64,000 nucleotides of DNA from Saccharomyces uvarum (Eukaryota > Ascomycota > Saccharomycetes > Saccharomycetales > Saccharomycetaceae). The stretch covers positions 1 to 64,000 of the forward strand of contig OX365943.1 of NCBI GenBank assembly GCA_947243795.1, given 5' to 3'. Positions within the stretch are counted from its first letter, which is position 1; each line of letters starts with the position of its first letter. Under the pieces are notes generated by a model. That model was not told the DNA's origin and did no database searches. It saw only the letters and a list, made by a program, of their open reading frames with translations. Below are positions 9,797 to 21,508 of the stretch, one piece after another. The translations under genes were made by a program, and so were the position numbers.

Positions 9797-11566
9797 TCAT
9801 TCATTAATATAGATTCTTCCCTCCCATGGCTTCAAAGTTCTGGAAGAGGCATCTACCTCCTTTTTTGGGTAGTTCCCAAACTCTAACTTAAACGACGAGT
9901 TATCATTTGGAAGCGTAAAATCTACCGCGTCAGAGCTAAAGTTCAAGGCTGCAAACAAAGTCTTGTTCTCGTACTTTTTGGTGAAACTGAACAGTTTTTT
10001 ATTGTCCAAGTCGATAAACTCGAAGTCGTAACCATAAACAGTAATATCCTTGTGTGCCTTTCTAAATCTCAAAGCCTCCTTCCAGAAAGCCAACACAGAG
10101 TTTGGATCCTTTTGCTCATCTTCAACGTTAATTCCGTCTCTGAAAGATTCGTTCAAGAAGAACCATGGCTTGCCAGTAGGCCCGGAGAAACCAGCATTTG
10201 GCTCTTCACTGCTCCATTGCATAGGTGTTCTTGCGTGGTCTCTGGAAATGAGGGCAATGGCCTCTAAAAACTTCTTCATCTCATTCGAGTTTTCCCCATG
10301 CTCTTCCTTGATTGCCTTGTAGTTGTTTCTGATTTCAACGTCCTCGTACTTTTCAACAGGCCAGTTTTTGAAATTGATTTGACCCAGCTCCTGTCCCTGG
10401 TAGACATATAGAGTACCAGTCAAAGCAGTTAACAGGACGGACAACAGCTTACCAGAAATGACACGGTTTTTTGGCGAGTCGTCACCAAATCTCGTAATCG
10501 AACGAGGTTGGTCGTGGTTTTCCAGATAAATTGTTGACCAACAATCGGACCCGTTAACATATCTGAACAGCTCGGCAAGAGCAACCTTCCAATCCTTCAG
10601 TTCAAATGGAACCAAATTTTGACGGAACTTGGGTGAGGTTCCAACATCAGTGTGAGAAAAGTTGAACAACTCACTAAGCTCATGTCTTGATGCACTTGTA
10701 TACAACTTCTTGGTCTCATCGGAAGCATGTTGCATTTCACCAACAGTCATAATCTCTCTGCCGTCTTTAACCCTGTCTCTCATAAACTTGTTCATTTCTT
10801 GGTGAAACTCGTGAATACGTGGCCCATTCATTGTGAAAGCATCACTGGGTTGCCACTTTGTGTTCTCGTCAGTCACAGGAGCGTCTGGTAGACCAACAAC
10901 TTTGGAGTACAAGCTCCCCACATCGATTCTGAAACCGTCGACACCATGGTCTAACCAGTATCCTACAGCACTTTCGTAGATTGCCTTTCTGCAGTCTTCA
11001 TTCTCCCAGTTGAGATCAGGCTGCGTGGAGCAGAATAGACGCAGGTAAAACTCGTTTGTTGTTTCATCGAAAGTCCATGCAGAACCACCGAAGTACGATC
11101 TCCAGTTGTTTGGTGGGATTGGAGCGCCATCGGCGTCGTATCCCTTTGGTGCTCTCCAGAAGAACCAGTCACGCTTGGGGTTGGTCTTGGAGGATCTACT
11201 CTCCTTGAACCACGCGTGTTCACTGGAACAATGGTTGATGACCAAATCGGTGATAAACTTCATACCTAGTTTGTGCGTCTTTTCAATCAAGGCGAAGCAA
11301 TCCTCGTTGGTACCGTAGGTAGGCCAGACCTTCTCGTAGTTGGCAATATCATAGCCCATGTCATCTTGTGGCGAGTCGTAGAATGGCGAGATCCAGATAG
11401 CGTCGGCACCAAGATCCTTGATGTACTCCAACTTGGAGGAAATACCCTTCATATCACCCCAACCATCGTTGTTGGAGTCTTTGAAACTTGCAGGGTAGAT
11501 TTGATAGACGGTGGCTTCTTTCCACCATTTGGGTTTTATTTCTGGATGTGCGGATGAAATAGTCAT
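9797..11566 (-). CDS. Isomaltase (oligo-1,6-glucosidase), IMA2-position copy
   Basis: A 589-residue GH13 subfamily 31 enzyme, the usual IMA length. It hydrolyses alpha-1,6 bonds of isomaltose and alpha-methylglucoside in the cytosol. Catalytic residues are visible: nucleophile Asp215 in [10 protein letters not shown], acid/base Glu277 in EIMTVGEM, and Asp352 in ENHDQPRS. Val216 directly after the nucleophile is the isomaltase-type residue (maltases have Thr). Position and strand, between ENB1 and an HXT9/11-type gene, match IMA2 (YOL157C) of S. cerevisiae. The protein differs from the copy at 24279 by a single residue (Asn versus Ser next to the C-terminus), and the DNA by a handful of mostly silent changes. 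The identity stops at the ORF edges, which suggests gene conversion. Confidence 0.96.
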   Translation of the reverse strand: MTISSAHPEIKPKWWKEATVYQIYPASFKDSNNDGWGDMKGISSKLEYIKDLGADAIWISPFYDSPQDDMGYDIANYEKVWPTYGTNEDCFALIEKTHKLGMKFITDLVINHCSSEHAWFKESRSSKTNPKRDWFFWRAPKGYDADGAPIPPNNWRSYFGGSAWTFDETTNEFYLRLFCSTQPDLNWENEDCRKAIYESAVGYWLDHGVDGFRIDVGSLYSKVVGLPDAPVTDENTKWQPSDAFTMNGPRIHEFHQEMNKFMRDRVKDGREIMTVGEMQHASDETKKLYTSASRHELSELFNFSHTDVGTSPKFRQNLVPFELKDWKVALAELFRYVNGSDCWSTIYLENHDQPRSITRFGDDSPKNRVISGKLLSVLLTALTGTLYVYQGQELGQINFKNWPVEKYEDVEIRNNYKAIKEEHGENSNEMKKFLEAIALISRDHARTPMQWSSEEPNAGFSGPTGKPWFFLNESFRDGINVEDEQKDPNSVLAFWKEALRFRKAHKDITVYGYDFEFIDLDNKKLFSFTKKYENKTLFAALNFSSDAVDFTLPNDNSSFKLEFGNYPKKEVDASSRTLKPWEGRIYINE

Positions 11567-12986
11567 TGCACGGTTTAAACTATGTTAGTTGTGTTATTTG
11601 CTTGTCAGAGTGCTGATTTGATTTGCTGATAGAGATTCTACTTTACAACTTCTCCCTCAAGCTTGCAAACCTGTAGTCTTGGGAAAAAAGGCATCCTTAT
11701 ATATGTTTATTTTAGCAATCCCCGATCTTGTGGATTACTCGGGGATGACAATAGAACAGCCCACGCGAGCTAGAAGATATGATGTAAACGAGAAATACAG
11801 GAAACTTTCACCAGGGATGTTCGTCCTTGTTCGGGGAATTTACGCTCCTAAAGCCTATTAGACCTGCATTCCTTTTCGTAGCTGTCCTTAAAAAGTGAGT
11901 AGCGTCGTTGAACAACTTTGTATAACTCTAACTGGATGGTATGGTATGATGTGTTCTGCATCATGGTGCGTATCCGTCAGCTTTCTGCGGGCAATACCGT
12001 ACTATCCCCAGACTGCTGGTGCACACTCCACGCGATCTTGCATGTCCGTAGTTCCACGGAGCATAAACTTTTCTCCGTTTGGGACCCCGCAATGCCACAT
12101 AATAATTTCTCCGCGCGCAACACCAGTTTTTTTTGACTTTGCATCCCCCTGGGTTTATTTAACCTTAATTGGCTTTTTCTGCAGCTGAACAAAACAGGCT
12201 CGACCTCTCCTGAACTGGGCCTCTCCTGGCCTCTCCTGAACTTCATCCTCTGTGTTGCTTTTCGTTCTCGGTTCGCCGTTCCGCAGCTTTTGGCAGAGAG
12301 ACTCAGTACCTTACACAGGTACCACGGTTATATTTAGAAAAATGCTCGAGAACGTGGTAAAGCTTATTTTTCTATTTCTTGAGACGGCTGTTCGGAGGAG
12401 AAGCTAACGGACGACCAATACCAACACTTGGTGACAACAACTAAATCCTTGTCCTGCCCGTCCGTGACAAAGATGCTTGAAGTGGGTCGGAGAAATGTGC
12501 GATGTGCAGCACAGGACCTCACGTAGGAAATATCGTCTTCGCTCGCTATTTCTCCTCGAAAATGCTTCTCTTCTGCAACTGAAGGAAACGTGTGATAGGC
12601 TCCGGCTCTTCCGTGAGCCCCGCCTAATTTTTCTTTTTTTGAAAAGTTCGGTGAATTTTTTAGCTTTGCAAGTATTTCTCCGAAAGAAGGCACCACCTCG
12701 TAAGCTGTATACTCTAAACTACAATTAATAGATCCCCAGAGAAAGGTTACTCCACAGGAGTAAACAATTAACAAACGAGTCTGCACCCTCGCTCAAGTGC
12801 ACACGGTGGTACCTCGGGCTAATGATATATGGACCTCTTCACAGGCTTAACAATATAAATAGCGAGTTATGTAACAGTTGTAAGTATTGAAGAGACACAT
12901 TTCTACTTCTTGACACGTTAGAAGAGTGAAGCATCACATCGCTTTAGCCTTGACCATTCCTCTTATTTTAAAATCCACACTTCAGC
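11567..12986. promoter_or_regulatory. Divergent intergenic region, isomaltase / HXT
   Basis: 1.4 kb between two divergently transcribed genes. It holds a pleiotropic-drug-response-type site at 12053-12060 and an HXT-proximal TATA-like AATATAAATAG near 12851. No further gene is supported; the frames inside are short and without family features. Confidence 0.55.
12053..12060. promoter_or_regulatory. Pdr1/Pdr3 response element (PDRE) upstream of HXT
   Basis: TCCACGGA fits the PDRE consensus TCCRYGGA. It is 927 bp upstream of the HXT-type gene. HXT9 and HXT11 of S. cerevisiae are known targets of the multidrug-resistance activators Pdr1/Pdr3, so the site fits the gene type, but it could also occur by chance. 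Confidence 0.45.
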
Positions 12987-14705
12987 ATGTCAAGCATTGC
13001 TGATATACCTGCGAATAATTTATCTCCGGCCAGTTCGAATCCCCATTCAATGGCAACCGCGTCCCCTGTTAGGAGCAAACAAGAAAATTCAAAAGACTTT
13101 TCTGATCTAGCTTTGGCTGAACCAGCTACGGCTGAACCAGTTCTCGAATTACCAAAGAAACCCCTTTCTGCGTATACCACCGTCTCGATTCTGTGTTTGA
13201 TGATTGGGTTCGGCGGGTTCATCTTTGGTTGGGATACCGGTACGATCTCGGGTTTTGTCAACCTCTCCGACTTTGTCAAAAGATTTGGTCAAAAAAACGA
13301 CGAGGGCACTTACTACCTATCAAAAGTGAGAATGGGGTTGATTGTCTCAATATTTAACGTTGGTTGTGCCGTCGGCGGGATTGTTTTGTCGAAAGTAGGT
13401 GACATATATGGCCGCCGTATTGGTTTGATCGCGGTCACATCTATCTACGTCGTGGGCATCCTGATCCAAATTACCTCGACAAATAAATGGTATCAATATT
13501 TCATCGGCAGAATCATTTCTGGTTTAGGTGTGGGAGGCATTGCCGTCCTCTCCCCAATGCTAATATCCGAGGTCTCTCCAAAACAGATCAGGGGAAACCT
13601 TGTCCAACTGTATCAACTGATGGGGACGATGGGTATTTTCTTGGGCTACTGCACCAACTACGGTACCAAAAACTATGACGACTCAACCCAGTGGAGAGTC
13701 GGTCTGGGTCTTTGCTTTGCTTGGGCTACGTTCATGATCAGCGGGATGATGTTCGTGCCCGAGTCACCACGTTACCTGGTCGAAGTTGGTAAGCACGAAG
13801 AAGCCAAACGCTCCATATCGAAATCTAACAAGGTTTCAGTCGACGACCCTGCTCTATTAGCCGAATACGACGCTATAAGAGCGGGCATCGAGCTTGAAAA
13901 GCTAGCAGGTAACGCGTCATGGGGTGAGCTTCTCTCCACAAAAACAAAGGTGTTCCAACGTGTGCTCATGGGAGTGATGATCCAATCTCTGCAGCAACTG
14001 ACCGGTGACAACTACTTCTTCTATTACGGTACGACAATTTTCAAGTCTATTGGCTTAAAAGACTCCTTCCAAACATCGATCATCATTGGTGCAGTCAACT
14101 TTTTCTCTTCATTCGTAGCAATATACACTATCGAAAGGTTTGGCCGTCGTACGTGCCTGTTGTGGGGTGCTGCCGCCATGCTATGCTGCTTTCTTGTGTT
14201 TTCCTCCGTCGGTGTAACGAAGCTTTGGCCTCATGGAAGCAATCATCAGGATGTCACATCTCAAGGTGCCGGTAACTGTATGATAGTTTTCACCATGTTT
14301 TTCATTTTTGCGTTCGCTACCACCTGGGCAGGTGGCTGCTATGTTATAGTGTCAGAAACCTTTCCGCTTAGAGTCAAATCAAGAGGTATGGCGATCGCAA
14401 CGGCCGCAAACTGGATATGGGGTTTCATAATTGGTTTCTTCACTCCTTTCATCACCGGTGCAATCAACTTTTACTATGGCTATGTCTTCATTGGCTGCCT
14501 ATGTGTTGCCTACTTTTACGTCTTTTTCTTTGTCCCAGAAACGAAAGGCCTGACACTAGAAGAGGTCGACACTATGTGGCTGGAAGGCATCCCACCATGG
14601 AAATCGGCCTCATGGGTGCCACCGGACAGAAGAACTGCAGATTACGACGAGGACGCTGTGGCTCATGACGATAGGCCAGCTTACAAAAGGTTCTTCTCCA
14701 ACTGA
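12987..14705 (+). CDS. Hexose transporter family protein, HXT9/HXT11 type
   Basis: A 572-residue sugar porter of the major facilitator superfamily. After a Ser/Ala-rich cytosolic N-terminus of about 60 residues come 12 predicted membrane segments with the family marks: [62 protein letters not shown] and [12 protein letters not shown]. It is closest to Hxt9/Hxt11/Hxt12 by recall (C-terminus [11 protein letters not shown] shared) and clearly distant from Hxt8 and Hxt13-17. These carriers move hexoses (and polyols in related members) and influence drug resistance. The position after an isomaltase gene on the other strand equals both IMA2-HXT11 (XV-L) and IMA4-HXT9 (X-L). ENB1 to the left argues for HXT11, YJL218W further right for HXT9, so I give no symbol. 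Confidence 0.93.
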   Translation: MSSIADIPANNLSPASSNPHSMATASPVRSKQENSKDFSDLALAEPATAEPVLELPKKPLSAYTTVSILCLMIGFGGFIFGWDTGTISGFVNLSDFVKRFGQKNDEGTYYLSKVRMGLIVSIFNVGCAVGGIVLSKVGDIYGRRIGLIAVTSIYVVGILIQITSTNKWYQYFIGRIISGLGVGGIAVLSPMLISEVSPKQIRGNLVQLYQLMGTMGIFLGYCTNYGTKNYDDSTQWRVGLGLCFAWATFMISGMMFVPESPRYLVEVGKHEEAKRSISKSNKVSVDDPALLAEYDAIRAGIELEKLAGNASWGELLSTKTKVFQRVLMGVMIQSLQQLTGDNYFFYYGTTIFKSIGLKDSFQTSIIIGAVNFFSSFVAIYTIERFGRRTCLLWGAAAMLCCFLVFSSVGVTKLWPHGSNHQDVTSQGAGNCMIVFTMFFIFAFATTWAGGCYVIVSETFPLRVKSRGMAIATAANWIWGFIIGFFTPFITGAINFYYGYVFIGCLCVAYFYVFFFVPETKGLTLEEVDTMWLEGIPPWKSASWVPPDRRTADYDEDAVAHDDRPAYKRFFSN

Positions 14706-15717
14706 TTCTCCGACTCGTCGATAATTCAAATGTTTTCTCCCTACCTCCGTAATATTTATGATGTTTATTTTTGTACGCCTTAATAATTTATGAACTTTTC
14801 CTTGTATTTCGCAGCAGCTGAACTCTAGTACTGGAGTGGACGCTGCACAACCTTCGGGACTAACAGGTGCAGGAGCGAACGAAGCCGCAGGAACTCCACT
14901 AACAGACCACGCACAAAGATCCCCTGGATCCTGACTCAAAGCTGACGCAATATTGCCATTACTTTGCAAACCCTAACACTAACTTCGGTCCGACGCATCT
15001 AAGACGGAAATAAGAATAAAAAACAGTGAAGGAAACCTCCCTCATATACTGGCCATAACCTTCGATGTTCCTTGTGAAATACTATATCATGCTTCCAATA
15101 ACCTCAAACCTCCTAAACAATTTACGACTATTCCCTTGATGGCCTCAGTCTGTCCATGACACTCGCCTACGCTCAACCTGGCACAATGGCTATGGATAAT
15201 GGCGCTTAATTGCCCCAAGCCCATTTTCACAGAAGATCAATAATTTTACCACGACGGTAATATACACATTGCCATACGTTCACGCAATCTGGTAATCGCA
15301 CTCCTCTGCCTCACATCACACATCACAGCATCTTTTTACATTTCCTCTTGGGCCTGAAGTGCGCCGTCAAGTGTCGGGCAAATTCAAAATTCATAACAAA
15401 AAGATGATGACTAAATTGGTTAAAACCTATGAATTTTTGAAACTGAAAAATATTTTGGATTATGACGATATAATGCACCAACTTTTTAGAAAGTATCATA
15501 GAGCGTTTGTGTACAGGAAGGAAGATTAGTCCACAGGCAAGACCTGTAGCATAAATTCAGATGTTTAGAGTTTCGAAAGTAACTGGAGACAAAAATAGTT
15601 GATAGAGTACGATTATGTAACAAATTAATGAAACATTAAATTATAAATCTTAAACTTTTAGGAGAATAACAAAACCATTTGCAAGTTACTTTCACAAAAA
15701 TACAAAGAAAAAAATAA
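14706..15717. other. Intergenic gap between HXT gene and tRNA-Leu
   Basis: About 1 kb with no convincing reading frame. It contains the HXT 3' region (AT-rich, 14740-14800) and the downstream oligo-T terminator of the tRNA gene at its right edge. Confidence 0.5.
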
Positions 15718-15832
15718 TGGTTGCTAAGAGATTCGAACTCTTGCATCTTACGATACCTGAGTATTCCCACAGTTAACTGCGGTCAAGATATTTTCTTGAA
15801 TCAGGCGCCTTAGACCGCTCGGCCAAACAACC
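15718..15832 (-). tRNA. tRNA-Leu (anticodon CAA) with intron
   Basis: On the minus strand the gene starts GGTTGTTTGGCCGAGCGGTC (A box region) and ends with GAGTTCGAATCTC (B box) and TTAGCAACCA. It has the long variable arm of a class II tRNA. The anticodon CAA lies at 15796-15798, followed by an intron of about 32-33 nt starting in the anticodon loop, as in S. cerevisiae tL(CAA). Acceptor stem GGTTGTT pairs with AGCAACC. An oligo-T stretch (15709-15715 on the complement) follows as a polymerase III terminator. It separates the HXT block from the MAL cluster, a typical breakpoint and Ty-target position. Confidence 0.96.
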
Positions 15833-15998
15833 GATTATTTATTGAAAAGTTTGTTTTTTTTTCCTACCAACTAGGGCAGCCTCATGCTATTGTCACTCCA
15901 CTGGAATGACTTTCAAGTCCTTTAATGATCTATAAAATGTACTGGTAAATTCTAGGATTCTAATTTTCTGTCCATCTATTACCAACAGAAAATTAGTA

Positions 15999-16080
15999 GT
16001 TATGTGAAGCCTAACGGTAAAAGCATAGTTCAGAACTGAATTATGAGGTATTAGATATAGCTCATCTCCTCATATATTAA
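15999..16080. repeat. tRNA-associated repeat, copy A (possible LTR relic)
   Basis: About 81 bp reading AGTTATGTGAAGCC, then GGTAAAAGCATAGTTCAGAA, then GATATAGCTCATCTCCTCAT. It matches 60000-60081 with about 12 mismatches in 81 positions. It lies some 165 bp upstream of the tRNA-Leu 5' end. Copy B lies about 85 bp upstream of tRNA-Trp in the same relative orientation. This is what LTR remnants of tRNA-targeting Ty elements look like, but I cannot name the family. Confidence 0.65.
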
Positions 16081-16266
16081 TTTTTATTTTTTTTAGTTTA
16101 TGTCGAAAATTATACATAATTCATACGTAATTCATAATTTGAAGTTCACACTCTATACAATTCGACAACAACAACGTTACGTAATCGTCGCAAACATAAA
16201 AATAGAGTGTATTTACCGAAAAATTTCCGTTCATTCATCAGCAGTACCCGCCAACTTATAAAAAAC

Positions 16267-18024
16267 TTAGTTGGCATAGTACAATCTACCTTCCCAAGGT
16301 TTCAAAACCCTAGAGGACGCATCGACATCATCGTAATTTCCGAGAACAAAAGATAAAGAAGAGTCTTCTTTTGGAGCCCTGAATTCAGTTTGTTCACCAC
16401 TGAAATTCAAAGCAGCAAACAGTGTCTTGCTCTCGTACTCCTTAGTGAAGCTGAATAGTTTGTTACTCTCCAAGTCGATAAACTGGAAATCGTAACCATA
16501 CACCATGAGCTCCTTGTTTTCCCTTCTAGCTTGCAGGGCTCTTTTCCAGAAGTTTAGAACTGAAGCGCCATCTTTGGATTCTTCTTCAACATTAATTCCC
16601 TGCTGAAAGGACTCATTCAAGAAATACCAAGGTTTGGCATCTGGGCCAGTGAAGCCAGCATTGGTTTCCTCTCGGGACCATGGCATTGGGGTTCTTGCAT
16701 GATCTCTAGAAATCAAGGCAATGCCTTCAAGGAACTTCTTCATCTCCTTCGAGTTCTCGCCAAACTCCCGCTTAATAATGCCGTAATTGGTTTTCACGTC
16801 AACATCCTCATACTTCTCGATGGGCCAATCTTTGAAATTGACCTGGCCTAGCTCTTGGCCTTGATAAATGTACAGCGTACCGGTCAATGAACATTCTAAC
16901 AATGCCAACAGCTTACCAGATACATTACGATATTTTGGCGAATCGTCACCAAATCTCGAGATTGAGCGTGGTTGATCGTGGTTCTCGATATAGGTAGTAG
17001 CCCAACTATCCGTACCATTAATAAACAAAAAGTTTGACGCGATAGCTTCCTTCCACTGTTTCAAGGAGAAGGGAACTTTGTTGTAACGAAAGAATGGACT
17101 GGTACCCACATCAACGTGCCCAAAGGAGAACAGTTCGCTGATTTCGTATCTGGCTGCACTGGTATATAATGCATTGTCGCTTCCGTGGGCGACTTCGCCC
17201 ACCGTCATTATTTCTCTGCCATCCTTCACTCTATCCTTCATAAACTTGTGCAGTTCCTGGTGAAATTCATGGATTCTAGGACCATTATGGGACCCCCAAT
17301 TTGGATGCTGCAACTCTGAGCTTTCGTCAAAAATTGGGGAATCTGGTAGACCAGGACGTTTTGAATACAGACCTGCGGTGTCGATTCTAAAACCGTCTAC
17401 ACCATGGTCTAACCAAAATCCGACAGCACTTTCATAGATAGCCTTTCTGCATTCTTCGTTTTCCCAGTTCAAGTCAGCCTGGCGAGATGCGAACAAACGC
17501 AGGTAAAACTCGTTCGTGGTTTCATCAAAGGTCCACGCTGAACCGCCGAAGAAGGATTTCCAGTTATTTGGTGGAATTGGCTTGCCATCGGCGTCGTAAC
17601 CCTTTGGTTTTCTCCAGAAGAACCAGTCACGCTTGGGGTTGGTCTTAGAGGATCTGCTCTCCTTGAACCATGCGTGTTCTGTAGAGCAATGATTGATGAC
17701 TAAATCAGTAATGAACTTCATACCCAGTTTGTGCGTCTTGTCAATCAGCTCGAAACAGTCCTCATTGGTACCGTATCTTGGCCACACTTTTTCATAGTTG
17801 GAGACGTCATACCCCATATCATCTTGTGGGGAGTCGTAAAATGGACAAACCCAAATCGTATCGACGCCGAGGCCTTTGATGTATTCCAGTTTGGAGGTGA
17901 TACCTTTCATATCACCCCAGCCATCGTTGTTCGAGTCTTTAAAACTTGCGGGGTAAATCTGATAGATCGTGGTTTCTTTCCACCATTTGGGTTCTGTTTC
18001 CGGGTGTTCGGAAGAAATAGTCAT
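16267..18024 (-). CDS. Maltase (alpha-1,4-glucosidase), MALx2 type
   Basis: A 585-residue GH13 enzyme, close to MAL12/MAL32 (584 residues as recalled). It splits maltose, maltotriose and sucrose to glucose in the cytosol. Catalytic residues: Asp215 in [10 protein letters not shown], Glu277 in EIMTVGEV, Asp350 in ENHDQPRS. Thr216 after the nucleophile, the [20 protein letters not shown] insert and [11 protein letters not shown] are maltase-type, in contrast to the Val216 isomaltases on either side. It is divergently transcribed from the maltose permease gene, sharing an 842-bp promoter, as in every MAL locus. The order maltase, permease, activator, isomaltase equals the S. cerevisiae MAL1 locus (MAL12-MAL11-MAL13-IMA1). 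Member number cannot be assigned from sequence alone. Confidence 0.95.
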   Translation of the reverse strand: MTISSEHPETEPKWWKETTIYQIYPASFKDSNNDGWGDMKGITSKLEYIKGLGVDTIWVCPFYDSPQDDMGYDVSNYEKVWPRYGTNEDCFELIDKTHKLGMKFITDLVINHCSTEHAWFKESRSSKTNPKRDWFFWRKPKGYDADGKPIPPNNWKSFFGGSAWTFDETTNEFYLRLFASRQADLNWENEECRKAIYESAVGFWLDHGVDGFRIDTAGLYSKRPGLPDSPIFDESSELQHPNWGSHNGPRIHEFHQELHKFMKDRVKDGREIMTVGEVAHGSDNALYTSAARYEISELFSFGHVDVGTSPFFRYNKVPFSLKQWKEAIASNFLFINGTDSWATTYIENHDQPRSISRFGDDSPKYRNVSGKLLALLECSLTGTLYIYQGQELGQVNFKDWPIEKYEDVDVKTNYGIIKREFGENSKEMKKFLEGIALISRDHARTPMPWSREETNAGFTGPDAKPWYFLNESFQQGINVEEESKDGASVLNFWKRALQARRENKELMVYGYDFQFIDLESNKLFSFTKEYESKTLFAALNFSGEQTEFRAPKEDSSLSFVLGNYDDVDASSRVLKPWEGRLYYAN

Positions 18025-18866
18025 TTATTTATGTGTTCTGGATAGGTGCGATTGAGTCACTATTTTTTTATATATAATAAAGAAGTTAGGCTGAGAACAA
18101 ATGCTTTAATTCTTCAAAGGCATATTTTGGGCAGCTTTTATACCTTGCCCAAGTTGCTCAAGAAAAACATGCTGTATTAGAAATACCGGGGAAAAGAGCA
18201 TGTCTTGTCTTACGCTGGTGCTGACCACTCCACGACACGGTCCGCAATAGGCTCGTTTGCCCTATGTTAGTACTTTTCGAGGAACTAAGTTATCGCAATT
18301 GCGTGCGGCTCGGGAAAATTAACGCATAAATACTGTAAACTTTAATCCCCCCATGTTTGACGAAATTTTTAGCGAAGGCTGCGAAACAGAAATAAAACAC
18401 GCACAAAAAAGCGAGAGTTTACGCGGAGTGTAAGATGTCCCTTATTCACGAGCTCGCAGACTGTATTTAGGCATCTTGGCGGTAGAAATTTTTCAGGGGA
18501 AGACATATTGTTGCAATCTTCAGGTTATGTTGGCTTTTTTACACGTTCAACTTACTCAACCTTCATTCATCTCTCCACATATTTTTGCGAGCAATCTCTG
18601 CCGTTACAGACCTCCTGCTATACTCCTCGAAAGCTGTCTAAACACCGCTCTGGTTTCACTGTAATCTGTACTTGGAGATACTCTACTAGAACTTTTCGCG
18701 GAAGCAGACTCTATCATACTCTTAGCTGTACGCAGCATATCTGGGGCGTAGAGATCTTACTACGCAACATATAAAGAGGCTTGATATATTCCATATTCAT
18801 TACACTACATATAAACGCATCTTAACAAGACACACTCAAAAAGTTTATAAAATCTATTAGGCAAGT
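18025..18866. promoter_or_regulatory. Bidirectional MAL promoter (maltase / permease)
   Basis: 842-bp divergent promoter. At 18361-18374, CGAAATTTTTAGCG resembles the UAS-MAL motif GAAAWTTTCGC bound by the MAL activator. CCGGGG preceded by AT-rich sequence at 18186-18191 fits a Mig1 glucose-repression site. A TATAAAG at 18770-18776 is 91 bp before the permease ATG, and a TA-rich stretch near 18070 serves the maltase. Motif assignments are by recall of consensus sequences. The arrangement fits maltose induction with glucose repression. Confidence 0.55.
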
Positions 18867-20708
18867 ATGAAGGGTTTATCCTCAATGATAAATAGAAAGA
18901 AGTATAACGGCAACTCGAGTTCAAAAAAGGTCGAGAGTAGCTACGGCGCCGCTGAATGCAACTCAATAGAGTTGGAGGAGCAAGGTAAAAAGACTGATTT
19001 TGATCTTGCCCATCTTGAGTATGGCCCAGGTTCAGCAATACTAAGCGAAAATAATGAAGTAACGCCAAATATTCTCGACGCTGCGCAGGATGCTAAGGAG
19101 GCCGACGAAAGTGAGAGGGGGATGCCGCTCATGACAGCTTTGAAAACATACCCCAAAGCAGCGGCTTGGTCGTTGTTGGTCTCCACAACGCTGATCCAGG
19201 AAGGCTATGACACCGCCATCCTCGGATCTTTTTATGCCCTACCCGTCTTTCAGAAGAGGTATGGTTCTTTAAATACTAGTACAGGAGAATATGAAATCTC
19301 GGTATCTTGGCAGATTGGACTGTGTTTATGCTACATGGCAGGAGAGATTGTGGGTTTGCAGTTGACAGGGCCCTCTGTGGATTTAATGGGTAATCGCTAT
19401 ACATTGATTATGGCGTTGATGTTGCTAACTGCCTTCATTTTTATTCTGTATTTCTGTAAAAGTTTAGGGATGATTGCCGTGGGACAGGCATTGTGTGGTA
19501 TGCCGTGGGGTTGTTTCCAATGTTTGACTGTCTCTTATGCCTCTGAAATCTGTCCTTTGGCGCTGAGATACTATCTGACGACATATTCGAATCTGTGCTG
19601 GTCATTGGGCCAACTGTTTGCTGCAGGTATCATGAAAAATTCCCAAAATAAATATGCAGATTCGGACTTGGGGTATAAGCTACCCTTTGCTTTACAGTGG
19701 ATCTGGCCCGTCCCTCTAGCAATAGGGATATTCTTTGCACCTGAATCCCCATGGTGGCTAGTCAAAAAAGGGAGACCGGAGCAGGCAAAGAGATCGCTGG
19801 AAAGAACATTAAGCGGTAAGGGACCTGAGAAAGAATTGCTAGTGAGTATGGAACTAGATAAAATCAAAGTGACTATTGAAAAAGAACAAAAAATGTCAGA
19901 TTCAGAAGGGTCCTATTTGGATTGCGTGAAGGGCAAGGTTAATCGGAGGAGAACGAGAATAGCCTGTCTGTGCTGGGTCGGCCAAACTGTTTGTGGCGCA
20001 TCGTTAATAGGTTATTCAACTTATTTTTACGAAAAAGCTGGTGTTAGCACTGAAACAGCATTCACTTTTAGTATTATTCAATACTGTCTTGGTATTACTG
20101 CAACATTTCTATCCTGGTGGGCCTCAAAATATTTTGGTAGATATGACCTTTACGCTTTTGGACTAGCCTTTCAGACCATTGTATTTTTCATTATAGGCGG
20201 TCTGGGATGCTCAAACACTCACGGTGCCAAGATGGGAAGCGGCTCTCTTCTAATGGTTGTCGCATTCTTTTACAACCTGGGGATTGCTCCTGTCGTTTTC
20301 TGCTTAGTCTCTGAAATACCATCTTCGAGGCTAAGGACTAAATCGATCATTTTAGCTCGTAATGCTTATAATGCGATAAGTATGATAGTCACTGTTTTGA
20401 TATTGTACCAACTGAACTCTGAGAAATGGAACTGGGGTGCAAAGTCGGGCTTTTTCTGGGGAGCATTTAGCCTGGCTACTCTATGTTGGGCTATCATTGA
20501 TTTGCCCGAAACTGCCGGTAGAACTTTTATTGAAATAGACGAACTATTTAAACTTGGAATTCCAGCAAGGAAGTTTAAGTCAACAAAAGTGGACCCATTT
20601 TCCATCAGAGCAAACTCTGGCGATATCACCCATAATGATCCCAAGGAAGATATGGAAGCTTCCGCCGAGGACGGAGAATTGAGTACCCCGTCCGTTATGA
20701 ATCAATGA
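18867..20708 (+). CDS. Alpha-glucoside:H+ symporter, MAL31/MPH2-like maltose permease
   Basis: A 613-residue MFS sugar porter with a hydrophilic N-terminus of about 100 residues and 12 membrane segments. Conserved features are [70 protein letters not shown] and [16 protein letters not shown]. It imports maltose, possibly with maltotriose or turanose, at the plasma membrane. The N-terminal start ([12 protein letters not shown]) and the end (STPSVMNQ) resemble Mal31. The core segment [20 protein letters not shown] through GLGCSNTHG and the tail [12 protein letters not shown] recall Mph2/Mph3. It is thus intermediate between the two known types and clearly not AGT1 (MAL11). It is transcribed divergently from the maltase. 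Substrate range is an inference. Confidence 0.93.
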   Translation: MKGLSSMINRKKYNGNSSSKKVESSYGAAECNSIELEEQGKKTDFDLAHLEYGPGSAILSENNEVTPNILDAAQDAKEADESERGMPLMTALKTYPKAAAWSLLVSTTLIQEGYDTAILGSFYALPVFQKRYGSLNTSTGEYEISVSWQIGLCLCYMAGEIVGLQLTGPSVDLMGNRYTLIMALMLLTAFIFILYFCKSLGMIAVGQALCGMPWGCFQCLTVSYASEICPLALRYYLTTYSNLCWSLGQLFAAGIMKNSQNKYADSDLGYKLPFALQWIWPVPLAIGIFFAPESPWWLVKKGRPEQAKRSLERTLSGKGPEKELLVSMELDKIKVTIEKEQKMSDSEGSYLDCVKGKVNRRRTRIACLCWVGQTVCGASLIGYSTYFYEKAGVSTETAFTFSIIQYCLGITATFLSWWASKYFGRYDLYAFGLAFQTIVFFIIGGLGCSNTHGAKMGSGSLLMVVAFFYNLGIAPVVFCLVSEIPSSRLRTKSIILARNAYNAISMIVTVLILYQLNSEKWNWGAKSGFFWGAFSLATLCWAIIDLPETAGRTFIEIDELFKLGIPARKFKSTKVDPFSIRANSGDITHNDPKEDMEASAEDGELSTPSVMNQ

Positions 20709-21508
20709 TTCTTAGTGCAGTAGATAATATGGCATCACTCTGTGTATATATTAAGTACCTAACACATTAACTTTATTTTTATTACTTGGTCAGAGTATTT
20801 TGTTGGTTTTTATGTAAATTTCAAAGTTCCCATTTATCAAAAAAACGACTTTCTTATGAGTATCAAAAATGAACTCGGAGATATGACGGCTCTTGATTCC
20901 TCCGCGAAGTTCACCGGCTCATTCATGGCGTAACAGTTGATGCATAAATGCCGTATTTTCTTACTGATTTTGATATCGTCTATTTTTAACACATTTTTAG
21001 CAGACACGAGACTACTATATAACGCTTTTATTTGCAATCTTCTCCAAATAGCTTTACCAGACAGCTTTATTAACTTCTCAAGTGCTCTAATTTTGGTAGA
21101 TCTATAATTACAGGGAATATAAGGGGGAAATAGGTATTGCCCATTCAACGTGTGCCAATTACCTACTTTAGATTAAACGGAACCCACATTAGTAGACGGC
21201 CATCTTAGCCAATCTTGGTTCGTACTTTTCATTACTGAAAAAGTAATGATACAAAAAATTTAGACGAGGTGCAAAGGATATTGAATCCAATAAATCAGAT
21301 TTAAATTCGACTCCATACAGCCGGATTTGATTGTCTTAGACTTCCTCATTGGATTCGTACGCTAGGCGTATGAATGAACAGTCAGGTATTCTTCTATAAT
21401 AGCACCCCAGGAGGTATTTGTTTCTCGTCCAACAGAAAATGTTTACAGACTCGCCTTACGGGAATTGCGACCTCTCAAAATGTTGAAATGGGCAGAAAAA
21501 TAGATCGT
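20709..21508. other. Intergenic gap, permease 3' end / activator 3' end
   Basis: 800 bp between two convergent genes. A 103-residue frame on the minus strand (20837-21148) has no recognisable domain. No regulatory role is expected between two 3' ends. Confidence 0.5.

Noticed and set aside
20837-21148. 103-codon minus-strand frame between permease and activator
   Set aside because: No recognisable domain or relative, and it sits between two convergent genes; likely chance.
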